Shown here: one piece after another, positions 1 to 8,916 of the stretch
How the letters are laid out: every line of letters starts with the position of its first letter
Numbering within the stretch: the stretch's first letter is position 1
The notes under the pieces: generated by a model
Told to the model about the DNA's origin: nothing
Databases searched by the model: none
Seen by the model: the letters and a program-made list of their open reading frames with translations, nothing else
Translations under genes and position numbers: made by a program
Assembly (NCBI RefSeq): GCF_016599855.1
Contig: NZ_CP067041.1
Location: forward strand, 1,922,001 to 1,986,000
Source: Bradyrhizobium diazoefficiens
GTDB taxonomy: Bacteria > Pseudomonadota > Alphaproteobacteria > Rhizobiales > Xanthobacteraceae
Direction of reading: 5' to 3'
DNA: 64,000 nt

Positions 1-900
1 GGTCTGTTCATCCCGGCCGAAGCCGGTGTCCGTCCGGGTAACTATGTGACGATCCCGGATCAATCAGTCGACAATGACGGCTTCATCACCGTGCCCTATG
101 CCGGGCAGATCAAGGCTGCGGGACGTACGGCGGTGGAGATCCAGCGTTCGATCATCGAAAAGATCGGCAACCGCGCCATCGAACCGCAAGCGGTCGTTGC
201 GATGTCGAGCCAGCGGACCCAGCTCATCAGCGTGCTTGGCGAAGTCAATTCGCCGGCGCGTTATCCGGCGAGCGCGGCGGGCGCGAAGGACAAGGTGCTC
301 GATGCGATCACCCGCGCCGGCGGCATCAAGGGCCAGGGCTTCGAGACCTGGGTCATGTTAGAGCGTGGCGGGCGCCGGGCCACCGTGCCGTTCGAAAACC
401 TCGTCATGAGCCCGGAGAACAACATCTATGTTCGTCCGGACGACAGCATCTACGTCTATCGTGAGCAGCAGAAGTTCCTGGCGTTCGGTGCGAGCGGCCA
501 GAGCGGCGAATTCAACTTTGATGCCTGGCGCATCAACCTCGGCGAAGCCGTGGGCAAGGCCGGTGGCCTTCTGGACGCTCAGGCTGATCCGGCGGCAGTG
601 TTCCTCTATCGCCGCGAGCCGCGTGAGGTTGCCGCCCAGCTTGGCATCGACATCAATAAGTATACGACTGAGACCATCCCGGTGATTTTCAGCGTGAACT
701 TGCGTGATCCGGGTGGCTTCTTCCTCGCGACGAAAGTCATGATGAAGAACGGCGACGTCATCTACGTTTCGAATTCGCGCAATGTCGAAGTTGCCAAGTT
801 CCTCGGCTACCTGCGTGTGATCATGGCGACCGGCTCGGATGCGGTGAACCTTGCCAACGACAGCCTGATCTTCCGCAACAACATCAAGCTGGCGCCGTAG
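1..900 (+). CDS. Polysaccharide export protein, Wza/outer-membrane auxiliary family (5' partial)
   Basis: The frame is open from base 1, so the N-terminus (signal peptide and lipoprotein region) lies outside the window; 299 residues are visible. The first ~60 residues match the end of a Poly_export domain. Two SLBB-type modules follow, the first around ISVLGEVNSPARYP with a TRAGGI turn, the second around FGASGQSGEFNFD with a GKAGGL turn. Proteins of this family form the outer-membrane channel through which capsule or EPS leaves the cell, working with a Wzc-type co-polymerase such as the one at 4113. The GTG at base 46 is an internal codon, not the start. A strong terminator follows, so this gene ends a transcript. 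Confidence 0.9.
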   Translation, partial: GLFIPAEAGVRPGNYVTIPDQSVDNDGFITVPYAGQIKAAGRTAVEIQRSIIEKIGNRAIEPQAVVAMSSQRTQLISVLGEVNSPARYPASAAGAKDKVLDAITRAGGIKGQGFETWVMLERGGRRATVPFENLVMSPENNIYVRPDDSIYVYREQQKFLAFGASGQSGEFNFDAWRINLGEAVGKAGGLLDAQADPAAVFLYRREPREVAAQLGIDINKYTTETIPVIFSVNLRDPGGFFLATKVMMKNGDVIYVSNSRNVEVAKFLGYLRVIMATGSDAVNLANDSLIFRNNIKLAP

Positions 901-928
901 CTTCAGCCAGTTTGATTGACCAGAACCG

Positions 929-963
929 ATGGCACCGGGGCCTTGTCCCGGTGCCATTTTCGT
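929..963 (+). terminator. Rho-independent terminator after the export gene
   Basis: A perfect 11-bp stem ATGGCACCGGG / CCCGGTGCCAT (929-939 and 947-957) with a 7-base loop is followed by TTTT and then CGTTT. It lies 29 bases after the export-gene stop codon. Confidence 0.9.
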
Positions 964-1066
964 TTAGCAACCGAGGTACTCCTATTCGGAGTGTCGGGCT
1001 TGGATCAAAGCACCACCGGGCAAGGCTCGCTGATTATCGGTCAGGCCGGGGTGTTGTGAGGGCATC

Positions 1067-1642
1067 ATGCGCTTTCGACCGCGAGCATTCTGGCGTGTTC
1101 TGGCTCTTCTCATCGCCGGTCCTGATCTGCTTGGAGGGGCTTGCGCCGAGGAGTTCGGCGTCCGTCATCGGATCGACGTGGTGGTCTCCGCCGAACCCGA
1201 TGCGCCGATCTTGCGGCACCTGCGTGGGGCGAAAGGCGAGCTTTCATTGAAGGTGCGGCTGTCAGCAAATTCAAAGGAAAGTCGGTTCTTTGGGATGCTG
1301 CGTCCGTCGTTCGAAGATATTGTCGTTCCCGAGGCAGCGGATAAGCCGCTCGCCCAGCAGACCAAGCTGTGGGAGGAGGAGGTCTGCCACCAGCGCCGCG
1401 GTCTGCCGAAAGTGACGGTCACTCAGCTGACCGGCCATTTCGGCGAGGGAGAGGGGCGGGTCGAAATATCCGCCATCAACCGCCACATCGGTCTTGTGGT
1501 CCCGCCCGATGAATTAACCCCGGGAATAAAACTCGATCCAGGAAGTGATAGTCTTGGAGTATTCTATGGCTTTCGAGCGCAGACCCGGAGCAGCCGCTTG
1601 AACGTGGATTTGAAGATCTATCCGATCGATTGCTTTTTCTAA
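1067..1642 (+). CDS. Exported hypothetical protein in EPS locus
   Basis: 191 residues. The N-terminus (MRFRPRAFWRVLALLIAG...CAEEF) looks like a signal peptide, with cleavage probably near residue 27. The rest is soluble and beta-rich in appearance, with one cysteine pair candidate (VCHQR and the C-terminal DCFF). I recognise no family. It sits between the export-channel gene and an O-antigen-ligase-type polymerase only 12 bases downstream, so it is probably co-transcribed with that polymerase and works in the periplasm on the same polysaccharide. The function is unknown. Confidence 0.7.
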   Translation: MRFRPRAFWRVLALLIAGPDLLGGACAEEFGVRHRIDVVVSAEPDAPILRHLRGAKGELSLKVRLSANSKESRFFGMLRPSFEDIVVPEAADKPLAQQTKLWEEEVCHQRRGLPKVTVTQLTGHFGEGEGRVEISAINRHIGLVVPPDELTPGIKLDPGSDSLGVFYGFRAQTRSSRLNVDLKIYPIDCFF

Positions 1643-1654
1643 GCAGGGCCGCCA

Positions 1655-3109
1655 TTGACGACGATGCGCCTTCGGCTTCCCAACATCCGCTGGTCCTGGA
1701 GCGTTCCGGCCGTTTTCCTGCTTCACTTCGTTGCGGCCGGCGCGCCGTTTCCGTTTGGCTCGACCAATGATCTCTCGATCGCGTTCTGGTGCCTGTGTCT
1801 CGGGACTGCCGTCATGTTCGCACCTGCGCGCAACCTGCGTCGGCAGCATGTCTGGCTGCTCGCCGGCATCGGTGTGATCGTTGCCGGTTACGCTTTCGTG
1901 CTGCACGAGCAGCTCTCCGATCATCCTTGGGTCGCGCCATTTCAGCCGATCTGGAAGCAAGCCTCCGACCTCCTAGGCGTCCCGATCGCCCCTTCAGCCT
2001 CGATCGTGAAGAACGAGGCGTTCTTCGCGCTTGGCGCGCCGCTTGCAAACATCCTCGCGATCGTCCTGGGGATCACCGTTGGCGCCGATCGCGAGCGCGC
2101 GCGAAGACTGCTTTGGGTGATCGCAATCTCCGGCGCAGCTTACGCGCTCTACGGCGTGGCCTCGTTCCTGATCGAGCCCACCATGATCCTGTGGCGGGAC
2201 AAGACCGCGTATCTTGGCAGCGTCACCGGCACATTCATCAACCGCAACACCGCGGCGGCTTATTTCGGCTCGTGCGCGGTGGTTTGGCTGCTCCTGATCC
2301 TCGAGCATGTCCGCCGTCGGCTTCCCGAGCGGCGCATCGAATGGGGACGCTTGTCGCGGTACTTTGCCGAGATTCCGCCGGGAGACGTGTTGCCGCGGCT
2401 GGCAGCGCTGCTGATCTGCCTGATGGCGATGTTCATGACCGGCTCCCGCGCCGGCGTCGGGCTGTCGCTGCTCACCATGATCGTCGCGACGACCATTTTC
2501 CTCCGGAAGGACCTGCCGCCGCGCACCGGCATATGGATTGCGCTGGGATCCGGTTTCGTGATCGCGCTGGGTCTTCTCCAGCTGCTCGGCGGACAAGTCT
2601 CGAGCCGTTTCGATAGCCAGGGTCTGGTCGATGAAGGTCGCGTGGAAGCCTGGAAATCCACTCTGCGGATCATCGCCGACAATCCCTGGTTCGGCACCGG
2701 CATGGGCACCTTCCAATGGGCCTTTCCGCCTTACCGGAGCCCCAAGATTTCCATTCGTGGAGTCTGGGATGCTGCACACTCGACCCCGCTGGAGCTTGCC
2801 TCCGAGGTGGGCATTCCAATGGCGCTGTTGATCGCTTCGGCGTGGGCGATCATGCTGCTCGTGCTGGGGCGCGGCGTGTTCAGCCGGCGGCGCGACGCCA
2901 TCATACCGCTTGCCGCGATCGCAACCGCTACCCTCTCGCTGCTGCATTCGTGCCTCGACTTCACCCTCCAGGTGCCCGGTTACAGCATTCCGTTCTTTGC
3001 GTTGTTCGGCGCCGGGCTGGCGCAATCCTTCCGCTCGAGCGAGCCCGCGAGTGTCACAAAACTGTCTAGATATGAAGCAGTTGCGTCGTTTACGAAGTCT
3101 TTAGATTGA
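1655..3109 (+). CDS. O-antigen ligase / EPS polymerase (Wzy_C family)
   Basis: 484 residues from a TTG start at 1655 (an ATG at 1664 is the alternative). It is a polytopic membrane protein with roughly ten or more hydrophobic segments. Family hallmarks are FINRNTAAAYF, MTGSRAG, the large periplasmic loop with DEGRVEAWKSTLRII and NPWFGTGMGTF, then AHSTPLELASEVGIP and HSCLDFTLQVPG. Members polymerise lipid-linked repeat units or ligate glycans in the periplasm. Its place between the export channel and the Wzc-like kinase fits the polymerase of module 1. Sequence alone cannot separate polymerase from ligase. Confidence 0.85.
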   Translation: MTTMRLRLPNIRWSWSVPAVFLLHFVAAGAPFPFGSTNDLSIAFWCLCLGTAVMFAPARNLRRQHVWLLAGIGVIVAGYAFVLHEQLSDHPWVAPFQPIWKQASDLLGVPIAPSASIVKNEAFFALGAPLANILAIVLGITVGADRERARRLLWVIAISGAAYALYGVASFLIEPTMILWRDKTAYLGSVTGTFINRNTAAAYFGSCAVVWLLLILEHVRRRLPERRIEWGRLSRYFAEIPPGDVLPRLAALLICLMAMFMTGSRAGVGLSLLTMIVATTIFLRKDLPPRTGIWIALGSGFVIALGLLQLLGGQVSSRFDSQGLVDEGRVEAWKSTLRIIADNPWFGTGMGTFQWAFPPYRSPKISIRGVWDAAHSTPLELASEVGIPMALLIASAWAIMLLVLGRGVFSRRRDAIIPLAAIATATLSLLHSCLDFTLQVPGYSIPFFALFGAGLAQSFRSSEPASVTKLSRYEAVASFTKSLD

Positions 3110-3210
3110 GTGGACAGCACTCGCGTCTTCGGATACTTTCCTGCATTGCACAGCCATTTTGCCCGGGGGCGAGGAAGCACATCGGGGCAGCTGATTTTTG
3201 GAGATATGTT

Positions 3211-3837
3211 ATGAGCGTTATCAAGATCGCGCTTCGCATGGCCGCGGCCGCGGCCGTTGCCGCGACCATTTCCACAACCGCGTCTGCCGCTGTTTATCCG
3301 CCGCAGCGCCAATTGCCGACCCAAATTATCTCCGAGTTCAAGGCCTCACCCGCCAGCCTGTTGCAGCAATTTCCGAATGGTGGCCCGCAGCTGATCTCGC
3401 GGGTCCGCGATCTCGGCGCCTCTGATCCGACCACGCTCCCGGGCCTGATCGCGCTGTTGAAGGATCCTGCCACGACCAAGGACCAGATCCGCGCCATCGT
3501 CGGCGGTCTCGCGCAGGTCGCGCGCATGGCCGCGCAGGCCGACCAGGCCTTCGCCAATGAAATCCAGACCGCGATCGCCGGCACCCAGAACGCCGACGTG
3601 ATCGCCGCCTACCAGGCCGCAACCGGCGACGTCGCGATTGCCGCGACCGGCGGCGGTGGTGGTGGCGCAGGCGGCGGCTCCGGCGCGGGCGGCCCGACCG
3701 GCACCGGCGGCTTCGCCTTCGGCGGCACCGGCGGCAACGCGAGCAGCTTCGGCGGCCTGCATTACGGCACCACCGGCTCGACTCCCGGCAACGGCTCTGT
3801 GGCCGGGGCGACTGTCAGCGTCAGCGCGCGGCGCTGA
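3211..3837 (+). CDS. Secreted protein next to wzc, with Gly-rich tail (paralogue of the protein at 33187)
   Basis: 208 residues. The ATG at 3211 is preceded by a TTTTGGAG ribosome site, and a signal peptide (SVIKIALRMAAAAAVAATISTTASA) follows directly; the open frame upstream is spurious. Residues 38-122 are helical and carry F43, S46-P47, SLL and DPTTLP; residues 146-200 are a Gly/Ala/Thr low-complexity tail. The helical part aligns with residues 50-131 of the secreted protein at 33187-33762, which also sits beside a wzc gene. No known family is recognised. It may be a periplasmic partner of the Wzc co-polymerase; that role is inferred only from position and duplication. Confidence 0.8.
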   Translation: MSVIKIALRMAAAAAVAATISTTASAAVYPPQRQLPTQIISEFKASPASLLQQFPNGGPQLISRVRDLGASDPTTLPGLIALLKDPATTKDQIRAIVGGLAQVARMAAQADQAFANEIQTAIAGTQNADVIAAYQAATGDVAIAATGGGGGGAGGGSGAGGPTGTGGFAFGGTGGNASSFGGLHYGTTGSTPGNGSVAGATVSVSARR

Positions 3838-3887
3838 ACCCGACCAGAGGCTGAGCATGCGATCCGGTTGGATCGCGTAAAACTACG

Positions 3888-3919
3888 GAACGGCGCTTCG
3901 TGGCGCCGTTCTGTGTTTT
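3888..3919 (+). terminator. Rho-independent terminator after the secreted Gly-rich protein
   Basis: The stem GAACGGCGC / GCGCCGTTC (3888-3896 and 3903-3911) has a TTCGTG loop and is followed by TGTGTTTT. It lies 50 bases after the stop at 3837 and about 200 bases before the wzc-like gene, which therefore probably has its own promoter. Confidence 0.8.
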
Positions 3920-4112
3920 CCGCGTTAAGCTTTCGCGTAAATTGTAATGTCCCGGCGCGGTTGCGCTGCATCAATTGAATTCTTCTGCGTGCTCTCGCGT
4001 GATATAGGACATGGCCTTAGCGGTCCTTCTTGAGCAGCTTCGCTCAACTCATCCTGTTTTGCCCAATGCCGTTCTCGCAAATTGATCGCGGAATGATGTC
4101 AGGAATTGCCCC

Positions 4113-6380
4113 ATGCTCCAGGTGAACAAGCCGTCGTCCGAGATCAACCGCGGCTATGCCGACGCCGAGAGCGCGCCGGCGCAGTCGCTCGCCTCCTATG
4201 TCGAGATCGCTCGCCGGCAGTTCCCGACCATCGTCGCGATCGTCTCGGCCTGCGTGATCCTGGCGCTGCTCTATCTCTTCACCGCCGCGCCGCAATTCAC
4301 CTCCACCGCCTCGATGGTGATCGACACCCGCAAGGTGCAGCTGTTCCAGCAGCAAGCGTTGCTCGGCGACGTCGCGGTCGATTCCGCGACGGTGGAGACC
4401 CAGGTCGAGATCCTGAAATCGGAGAATATCAGCCTCGCGGTGATCCGCGACCTGCATCTGGTCGACGATCCCGAATTCACCGGCAGCGGCGGCGGTCTGC
4501 TCGGTGCTGTTGTCGACTTCGTGTCCGGCCTCTTCTCGGATGGCCACGCGCCGTCCGAGTTCGAGCAGACCCGCAAAGCCTTGGAGCGCTTTGAGAAGAA
4601 TCGCACCATCAAACGGCTCGGCCTCACCTATGTGATGGAGATCGGCTACACCTCGAAGGACCCGGTGAAAGCCGCGAAGATCGCCAACGCGATCGCCGAC
4701 GCCTATATCGTCGATTCGCTCGAGGCGAAATACCAGGCGACGCGCCGCGCCAGCGTCTGGCTGCAGGACCGCATCAAGGAGCTGCGCACCCAGGCCTCCG
4801 CCGCGCAGAAGGCGGTGGTGGATTTCAAGACCGCCAACAACATCGTCGACACCGGTGGACGGCTGATGACCGAGCAGCAGCTCGCTGAGGTCAACAGCCA
4901 GTTGATCCTGGCGCATGCCGCCACCGCCGAGGCCAAGGCGCGGCTCGACCGCATGAACGAGATCCAGAAGCAGGAGATTCCGGACGCCAACGTCGCCGAC
5001 GCGTTGAAGAACGACACGATCGTCAAGCTGCGCGGGCAATATGTCGACATGGCCTCCAAGGAATCGATCTGGTCGGCCAAATACGGCTCCGAGCATCTCG
5101 CCGCCGTGAACCTGCGCAGGCAGATGGCGGAGATCAAGAAGAACATCCAGGACGAGCTGAAGCGGATCCAGGAATCCTACAAGAGCGAATACGACATCGC
5201 GGTGACCCGCGAGGAGAGCATCAAGTCCAGCCTCGCCAACGTCGTCTCGGAATCGCAGCTCACCAACCAGGCGCAGATCCAGCTGCGCGAGCTCGACAGC
5301 AACGCGCAATCCTACCAGGCGATGTACGACAATTTCCTGCAGCGCTATATGGAAAGCGTGCAGCAGCAATCGTTCCCGATCACCGAGGCGCGGGTGATCA
5401 GCGCGGCGACAACGCCGCTGAAGAGTAGCTACCCGAAGTCGCTGATCGTCCTGGCCGCGAGCCTGGTCGGCGGAATGATGCTGGCGTTCGGCGCGGCGAT
5501 GGCGCGCGAGTTCACCGACAAGGTGTTCCGCACCACCGGTCAGGTCGAGGATGTGCTGGGCACGAACTGCATCGCCATCCTGCCGGCGCTCGGCGCCGCT
5601 GCTGCCGCGCCCGGGCTCGGCGGGAAGATGCTGGGCGGCAAGCGCGCCCGGAAGGGCAATCCGGAGCCCGACCTGCTACGCTACGTCGTCGAGAATCCGC
5701 TGTCGCGCTTCTCGGAAGCCGTGCGCTCGGTGAAGGTGGCGGTGGACCTCAATGCGATCGTGCGCGAGAACCGCGTACTGGCGACCACCTCGACCCTGCC
5801 GAACGAGGGCAAGAGCACGCTCTCGACCAATCTCGCCCAGCTGATGGCGCATGGCGGCGCGCGCGTCATCCTGGTCGATGCCGATTTGCGCAACCCCTCG
5901 CTGTCGCGCACGCTGGTGCCGGACGCCAAGATCGGCCTGGTCGATGTCGTTGCCCAAAAGGCCCGGCTTGAGGACGCGGTATTCGTCGATCCCGAGACCA
6001 AACTCTCGATTCTGCCGGCGGGCACCACCTCGAAGCTGCTGCACACCAACGAGATCCTGGCCTCGAAGGCGATGCACGCGCTTGTCACCCAGCTGCGCTC
6101 GCAGTTCGACTACGTGGTGCTGGACATGCCGCCGATGGCGCCGGTGGTGGACGTGCGCGTCACCTCTTCCTTCGTCGATTCCTACGTCTTCGTGGTGGAG
6201 TGGGGCCGGACCAAGATCGACGTTATCAGGCACAATCTGCGCGGCTCGCCGGAGATCCAGGACAAGCTGCTCGGCGTGGTCCTGAACAAGGCTGATACCA
6301 AGGCACTCGCGCGCTACGAGTCCTATCACGGTCGCTATTACTACCAGAAATACTATGCCCGCTACGGCTACGTGGAATAA
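4113..6380 (+). CDS. Wzc-like polysaccharide co-polymerase with BY-kinase domain
   Basis: 755 residues. The N-terminal Wzz/chain-length domain has a membrane segment near residues 35-55, then a long coiled-coil periplasmic region (about 190-410), then a Pro-containing second membrane segment near TPLKSSYPKSLIVLAASLVGG. The C-terminal half is a bacterial tyrosine kinase: Walker A LPNEGKST, Walker A' VILVDADLR, Walker B VVLDMPP. The last 21 residues hold nine tyrosines, the usual autophosphorylation cluster. Such proteins control chain length and connect inner-membrane polymerisation to the export channel at 1-900. A second copy lies at 30921-33167. No Wzb-type low-molecular-weight phosphatase is seen nearby. 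Confidence 0.93.
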   Translation: MLQVNKPSSEINRGYADAESAPAQSLASYVEIARRQFPTIVAIVSACVILALLYLFTAAPQFTSTASMVIDTRKVQLFQQQALLGDVAVDSATVETQVEILKSENISLAVIRDLHLVDDPEFTGSGGGLLGAVVDFVSGLFSDGHAPSEFEQTRKALERFEKNRTIKRLGLTYVMEIGYTSKDPVKAAKIANAIADAYIVDSLEAKYQATRRASVWLQDRIKELRTQASAAQKAVVDFKTANNIVDTGGRLMTEQQLAEVNSQLILAHAATAEAKARLDRMNEIQKQEIPDANVADALKNDTIVKLRGQYVDMASKESIWSAKYGSEHLAAVNLRRQMAEIKKNIQDELKRIQESYKSEYDIAVTREESIKSSLANVVSESQLTNQAQIQLRELDSNAQSYQAMYDNFLQRYMESVQQQSFPITEARVISAATTPLKSSYPKSLIVLAASLVGGMMLAFGAAMAREFTDKVFRTTGQVEDVLGTNCIAILPALGAAAAAPGLGGKMLGGKRARKGNPEPDLLRYVVENPLSRFSEAVRSVKVAVDLNAIVRENRVLATTSTLPNEGKSTLSTNLAQLMAHGGARVILVDADLRNPSLSRTLVPDAKIGLVDVVAQKARLEDAVFVDPETKLSILPAGTTSKLLHTNEILASKAMHALVTQLRSQFDYVVLDMPPMAPVVDVRVTSSFVDSYVFVVEWGRTKIDVIRHNLRGSPEIQDKLLGVVLNKADTKALARYESYHGRYYYQKYYARYGYVE

Positions 6381-6527
6381 CGACGGATGATTCCCGGTCG
6401 AACGGACTCCCGCCGCGCACTGGACCCGCCTCACGTGGGGGATAAGAGGTTGCGCCCAACTGGTCGTGGTAGGGGCGCGCGCGCTATGACGTGCTCCGGC
6501 ACCGGTGGGGGGACTTGAGGTCTCTCG

Positions 6528-7319
6528 ATGGAGTACAACCCCTCACTCGGGGACTCGCGCCGCCGGCTCCCGATTGCAGAGATGAGCGTACGTGCCCTGC
6601 TGTTGCTGTTCGGCCTCGCTGCCGTGCTATGGCCGGCAGGCACGCTACCGACGTTCCGTTTGCTGGTGCCCGCCAACCACGTGACGGAGCGGATTGTGGC
6701 CGATAGCCGCTTCAAGCCAGGCGCGTTGGGGGAGATCCAGGCGCTGCTCGAAAGCCAGGCAGAGCCGCGCCTTCAGCACCCGGATATCGCGCGCGCTAGG
6801 GCGCTAGTCTCCTTGCGCACGAGTGAGGAAGCGATGGCGCGCGGCGGCCAGGCGCAGGCCGATCGCGCGATCGAGGCCGCGGAGGGCTGGGTGAGATCGA
6901 CGTTGGCGCAAAGCCCCGGGGATTCCTTTCTCTGGATGATGCGCTATTCGGTGGCAATCGCGCGCGGCGGCTTCGATGAGGGCAACATCCGGTTTCTAGA
7001 TCGGTCCTACGCGACCGGACCCTTGGAGGGCTGGATTGCGCTCCGGCGAAACAGATTGGCGCTCGCGTCCTTTCCCATGCTCGGCGGGCAATTGCAGGAT
7101 CGCGTGGTCGCCGAATTCGCAGGCTTGGTGGATTCGGATCTCACCGACGCTGCGGTGAGCAACCTGGAGGGCGTCGGCTGGAGCCAGAAGGACCGCCTGC
7201 TCGCAGGTCTCGGCGCGGTGGACATCGAATCCAAGGAGCGGCTGTCCAAGTGGCTTTCGGCGGATGGGATCAGGGTCAAAATCCCCGGTGTCGAATTTGA
7301 TGAGAGGCCTTGGCGATGA
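6528..7319 (+). CDS. Membrane-anchored or exported hypothetical protein, first of a coupled gene chain
   Basis: 263 residues from ATG 6528, which has a GAGG site 10 bases upstream; ATG 6585 (MSVRALLLLFGL) is an alternative. One hydrophobic segment lies near residues 22-40. The remainder is helical and TPR-like in texture (ALVSLRTSEEAMARGG, SPGDSFLWMMRYSVAIARGG, RSYATGPLEGWIALRRNRLAL). I recognise no named family. The stop overlaps the next start as ATGA, so translation is probably coupled to the small secreted protein at 7316 and then to the GumK-like transferase. A periplasmic accessory role in polysaccharide assembly is an inference from this context. Confidence 0.75.
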   Translation: MEYNPSLGDSRRRLPIAEMSVRALLLLFGLAAVLWPAGTLPTFRLLVPANHVTERIVADSRFKPGALGEIQALLESQAEPRLQHPDIARARALVSLRTSEEAMARGGQAQADRAIEAAEGWVRSTLAQSPGDSFLWMMRYSVAIARGGFDEGNIRFLDRSYATGPLEGWIALRRNRLALASFPMLGGQLQDRVVAEFAGLVDSDLTDAAVSNLEGVGWSQKDRLLAGLGAVDIESKERLSKWLSADGIRVKIPGVEFDERPWR

Positions 7320-7702
7320 TGTGCGGTCGCATTTATTGGGCGGTGGTAGTTGCCATGCTCGGCGTCAATCCAGCCGCACAGGGACAGTCCACTGCAGCCG
7401 TGCCCAAGCTCACGATGCAAGGCCCAGCGGAACAATCCGGTACTGGCGTCATAAGGGACGCTTTCGGGCGACCGTGTCTTGACGTTGAAGCTGCGGCGCG
7501 CCGAGAGGTGGTCAACTCGGAAATGCTCGATCACATCGTCAGCATCAAGAACAATTGTCCGAGAATCATTAAGGCCAAGGTTTGCTACTTTAATTCCGAC
7601 CAATGCACAGGCGTCGAACTGCGACCGTATAAGCGGGTCGACACGATCTTGGGAGCTATGAGAGGAATTAACTTTTTTAGGTATTCGGTAATTCAAAAAT
7701 GA
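7316..7702 (+). CDS. Small exported hypothetical protein
   Basis: 128 residues. The start at 7316 overlaps the previous stop (ATGA); an upstream in-frame TTG at 7310 is less likely. A short signal peptide ends near NPAAQGQ. The mature part has four cysteines (PCLDVE, NNCPRI, KVCYF, DQCTG), which suggests two disulfides in the periplasm. The family is not recognised. Its stop overlaps the start of the GumK-like gene at 7699, so the gene lies inside a chain of 4-base overlaps with the glycosyltransferases. Confidence 0.7.
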   Translation: MMCGRIYWAVVVAMLGVNPAAQGQSTAAVPKLTMQGPAEQSGTGVIRDAFGRPCLDVEAAARREVVNSEMLDHIVSIKNNCPRIIKAKVCYFNSDQCTGVELRPYKRVDTILGAMRGINFFRYSVIQK

Positions 7703-8916
7703 ATGAGCGCCTCCTTCCAATGAAATCAACTCTTGTCCAGTCTAGTGGGAGTTCCAAATTCCGTCGCAAGATCGCGCTGATTAGCTATCAAATTGCGACA
7801 AGTCGCAAACGTACCAGCTTCCATTTCATCGCGGAGGGGCTTCGAAACGCCGGGTGGGAGGTAACATTCCTCACAGTTGGAATTTCACGGCTCGATCAGC
7901 TTCAAAGTACCGAACGCTGGCGCGATGCCAAATCCCACGGGCTGAATGTACTCCGAGAAAATGGGGACCGATATTTATCTTATATCCACTGCCCGGCGAT
8001 TCATCCAAAGGCGACATCAAGTTCAGCGTTGAAGGGATTGTTAAGCCTTGCGGCTGCGCCCTACCAACACTCTTTGGTGCATAGTATTGGTCGGATCATT
8101 GAAGATGTGGACGTCATCTTGCTGGAGAGTTGCGACGGAGTGCTGCTGTTGAATAGTCAGCCGTTTGGCTGGCTCAAGAATAAGACTATTGTCTACCGCC
8201 CATCCGATTTGTTGTCTGCGATCGATATTCATCCGAATGTAATCGCGTCATTCTTGGCAGCTCGCGAACAAATAGATCGCTTTCTGGTGCCAAGCAAATT
8301 GATGCTGGAGTCGCCCGAGTTGCGCGGTGTAGATCCGACAAAGATTTCAATTGTGCCTCACGGAGTGTCTCGGGAAATCCTTGATTGTCAAACTGGAGAA
8401 ACTTGGAACATCTTCAAATTTTCAGGCGAGAAACCGAATGTAATGACAGTAGGCGGGATGGCGTTCGATAGCGATTTTGTGTCATCGCTTGTCCCTCAAC
8501 TCACGGAATACGCGTTTCATTTTTTCGGCGAGATCCCCGGGATTCCTCACTCGTCGAACATCGTTCTCTATGGGGAACAACCGTACGCAGATGTGGTCCG
8601 TCAAGCGACTTCTGCCGATATAGGGGCTGCTTTCTATAAAAGGGGAAGCCCATCGTATCTCTTGGAGAGCAGCAATAAAATTCGAATGTTTTTGTCCTTG
8701 GGTAAGCCCGTAGTATGTCCCTTTGAATTAGATCGAGAGGCGGAAATGAGGGGCCTATATTCGTACTCACCAGATTGCGTGCAAAGTTTCGGCCGAGCCC
8801 TCGAAAGAGCCACGCGATACGGGGTGCAAATCCCTTCGCCTAGCCGTCCATGGAGTGCGGTCTGCGCCGAAATTGACGACATCATTACTTCAGATGTGTC
8901 GAAAAGGCTCGCATGA
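7699..8916 (+). CDS. GumK-like (GT70) glucuronosyltransferase
   Basis: 405 residues, starting at an ATGA overlap. Blocks shared with Xanthomonas GumK as I remember it: IVYRPSDLLSAI (GumK LVYRASDGLSTI), ISIVPHGV (VFHVGHGV), VMTVGGMAFDSDFV (AVAVGSMLFDPEFF), NIVLYGEQPYADVV (NVIVYGEMKHAQTI) and YLLESSNKIRMF followed by GKPVVCPF. GumK is a membrane-associated GT-B enzyme that adds glucuronic acid from UDP-GlcA to a lipid-linked mannose in xanthan assembly. A similar cytoplasmic-face step is likely here; the exact donor and acceptor are unproven. Codon use is more AT-rich than in the flanking genes. Confidence 0.72.
   Translation: MNERLLPMKSTLVQSSGSSKFRRKIALISYQIATSRKRTSFHFIAEGLRNAGWEVTFLTVGISRLDQLQSTERWRDAKSHGLNVLRENGDRYLSYIHCPAIHPKATSSSALKGLLSLAAAPYQHSLVHSIGRIIEDVDVILLESCDGVLLLNSQPFGWLKNKTIVYRPSDLLSAIDIHPNVIASFLAAREQIDRFLVPSKLMLESPELRGVDPTKISIVPHGVSREILDCQTGETWNIFKFSGEKPNVMTVGGMAFDSDFVSSLVPQLTEYAFHFFGEIPGIPHSSNIVLYGEQPYADVVRQATSADIGAAFYKRGSPSYLLESSNKIRMFLSLGKPVVCPFELDREAEMRGLYSYSPDCVQSFGRALERATRYGVQIPSPSRPWSAVCAEIDDIITSDVSKRLA

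Noticed and set aside
4044..5369. 441-codon open frame antisense to the first wzc gene
   Set aside because: It is the usual GC-driven mirror frame of a Wzc coding region; the plus-strand protein has full family motifs.
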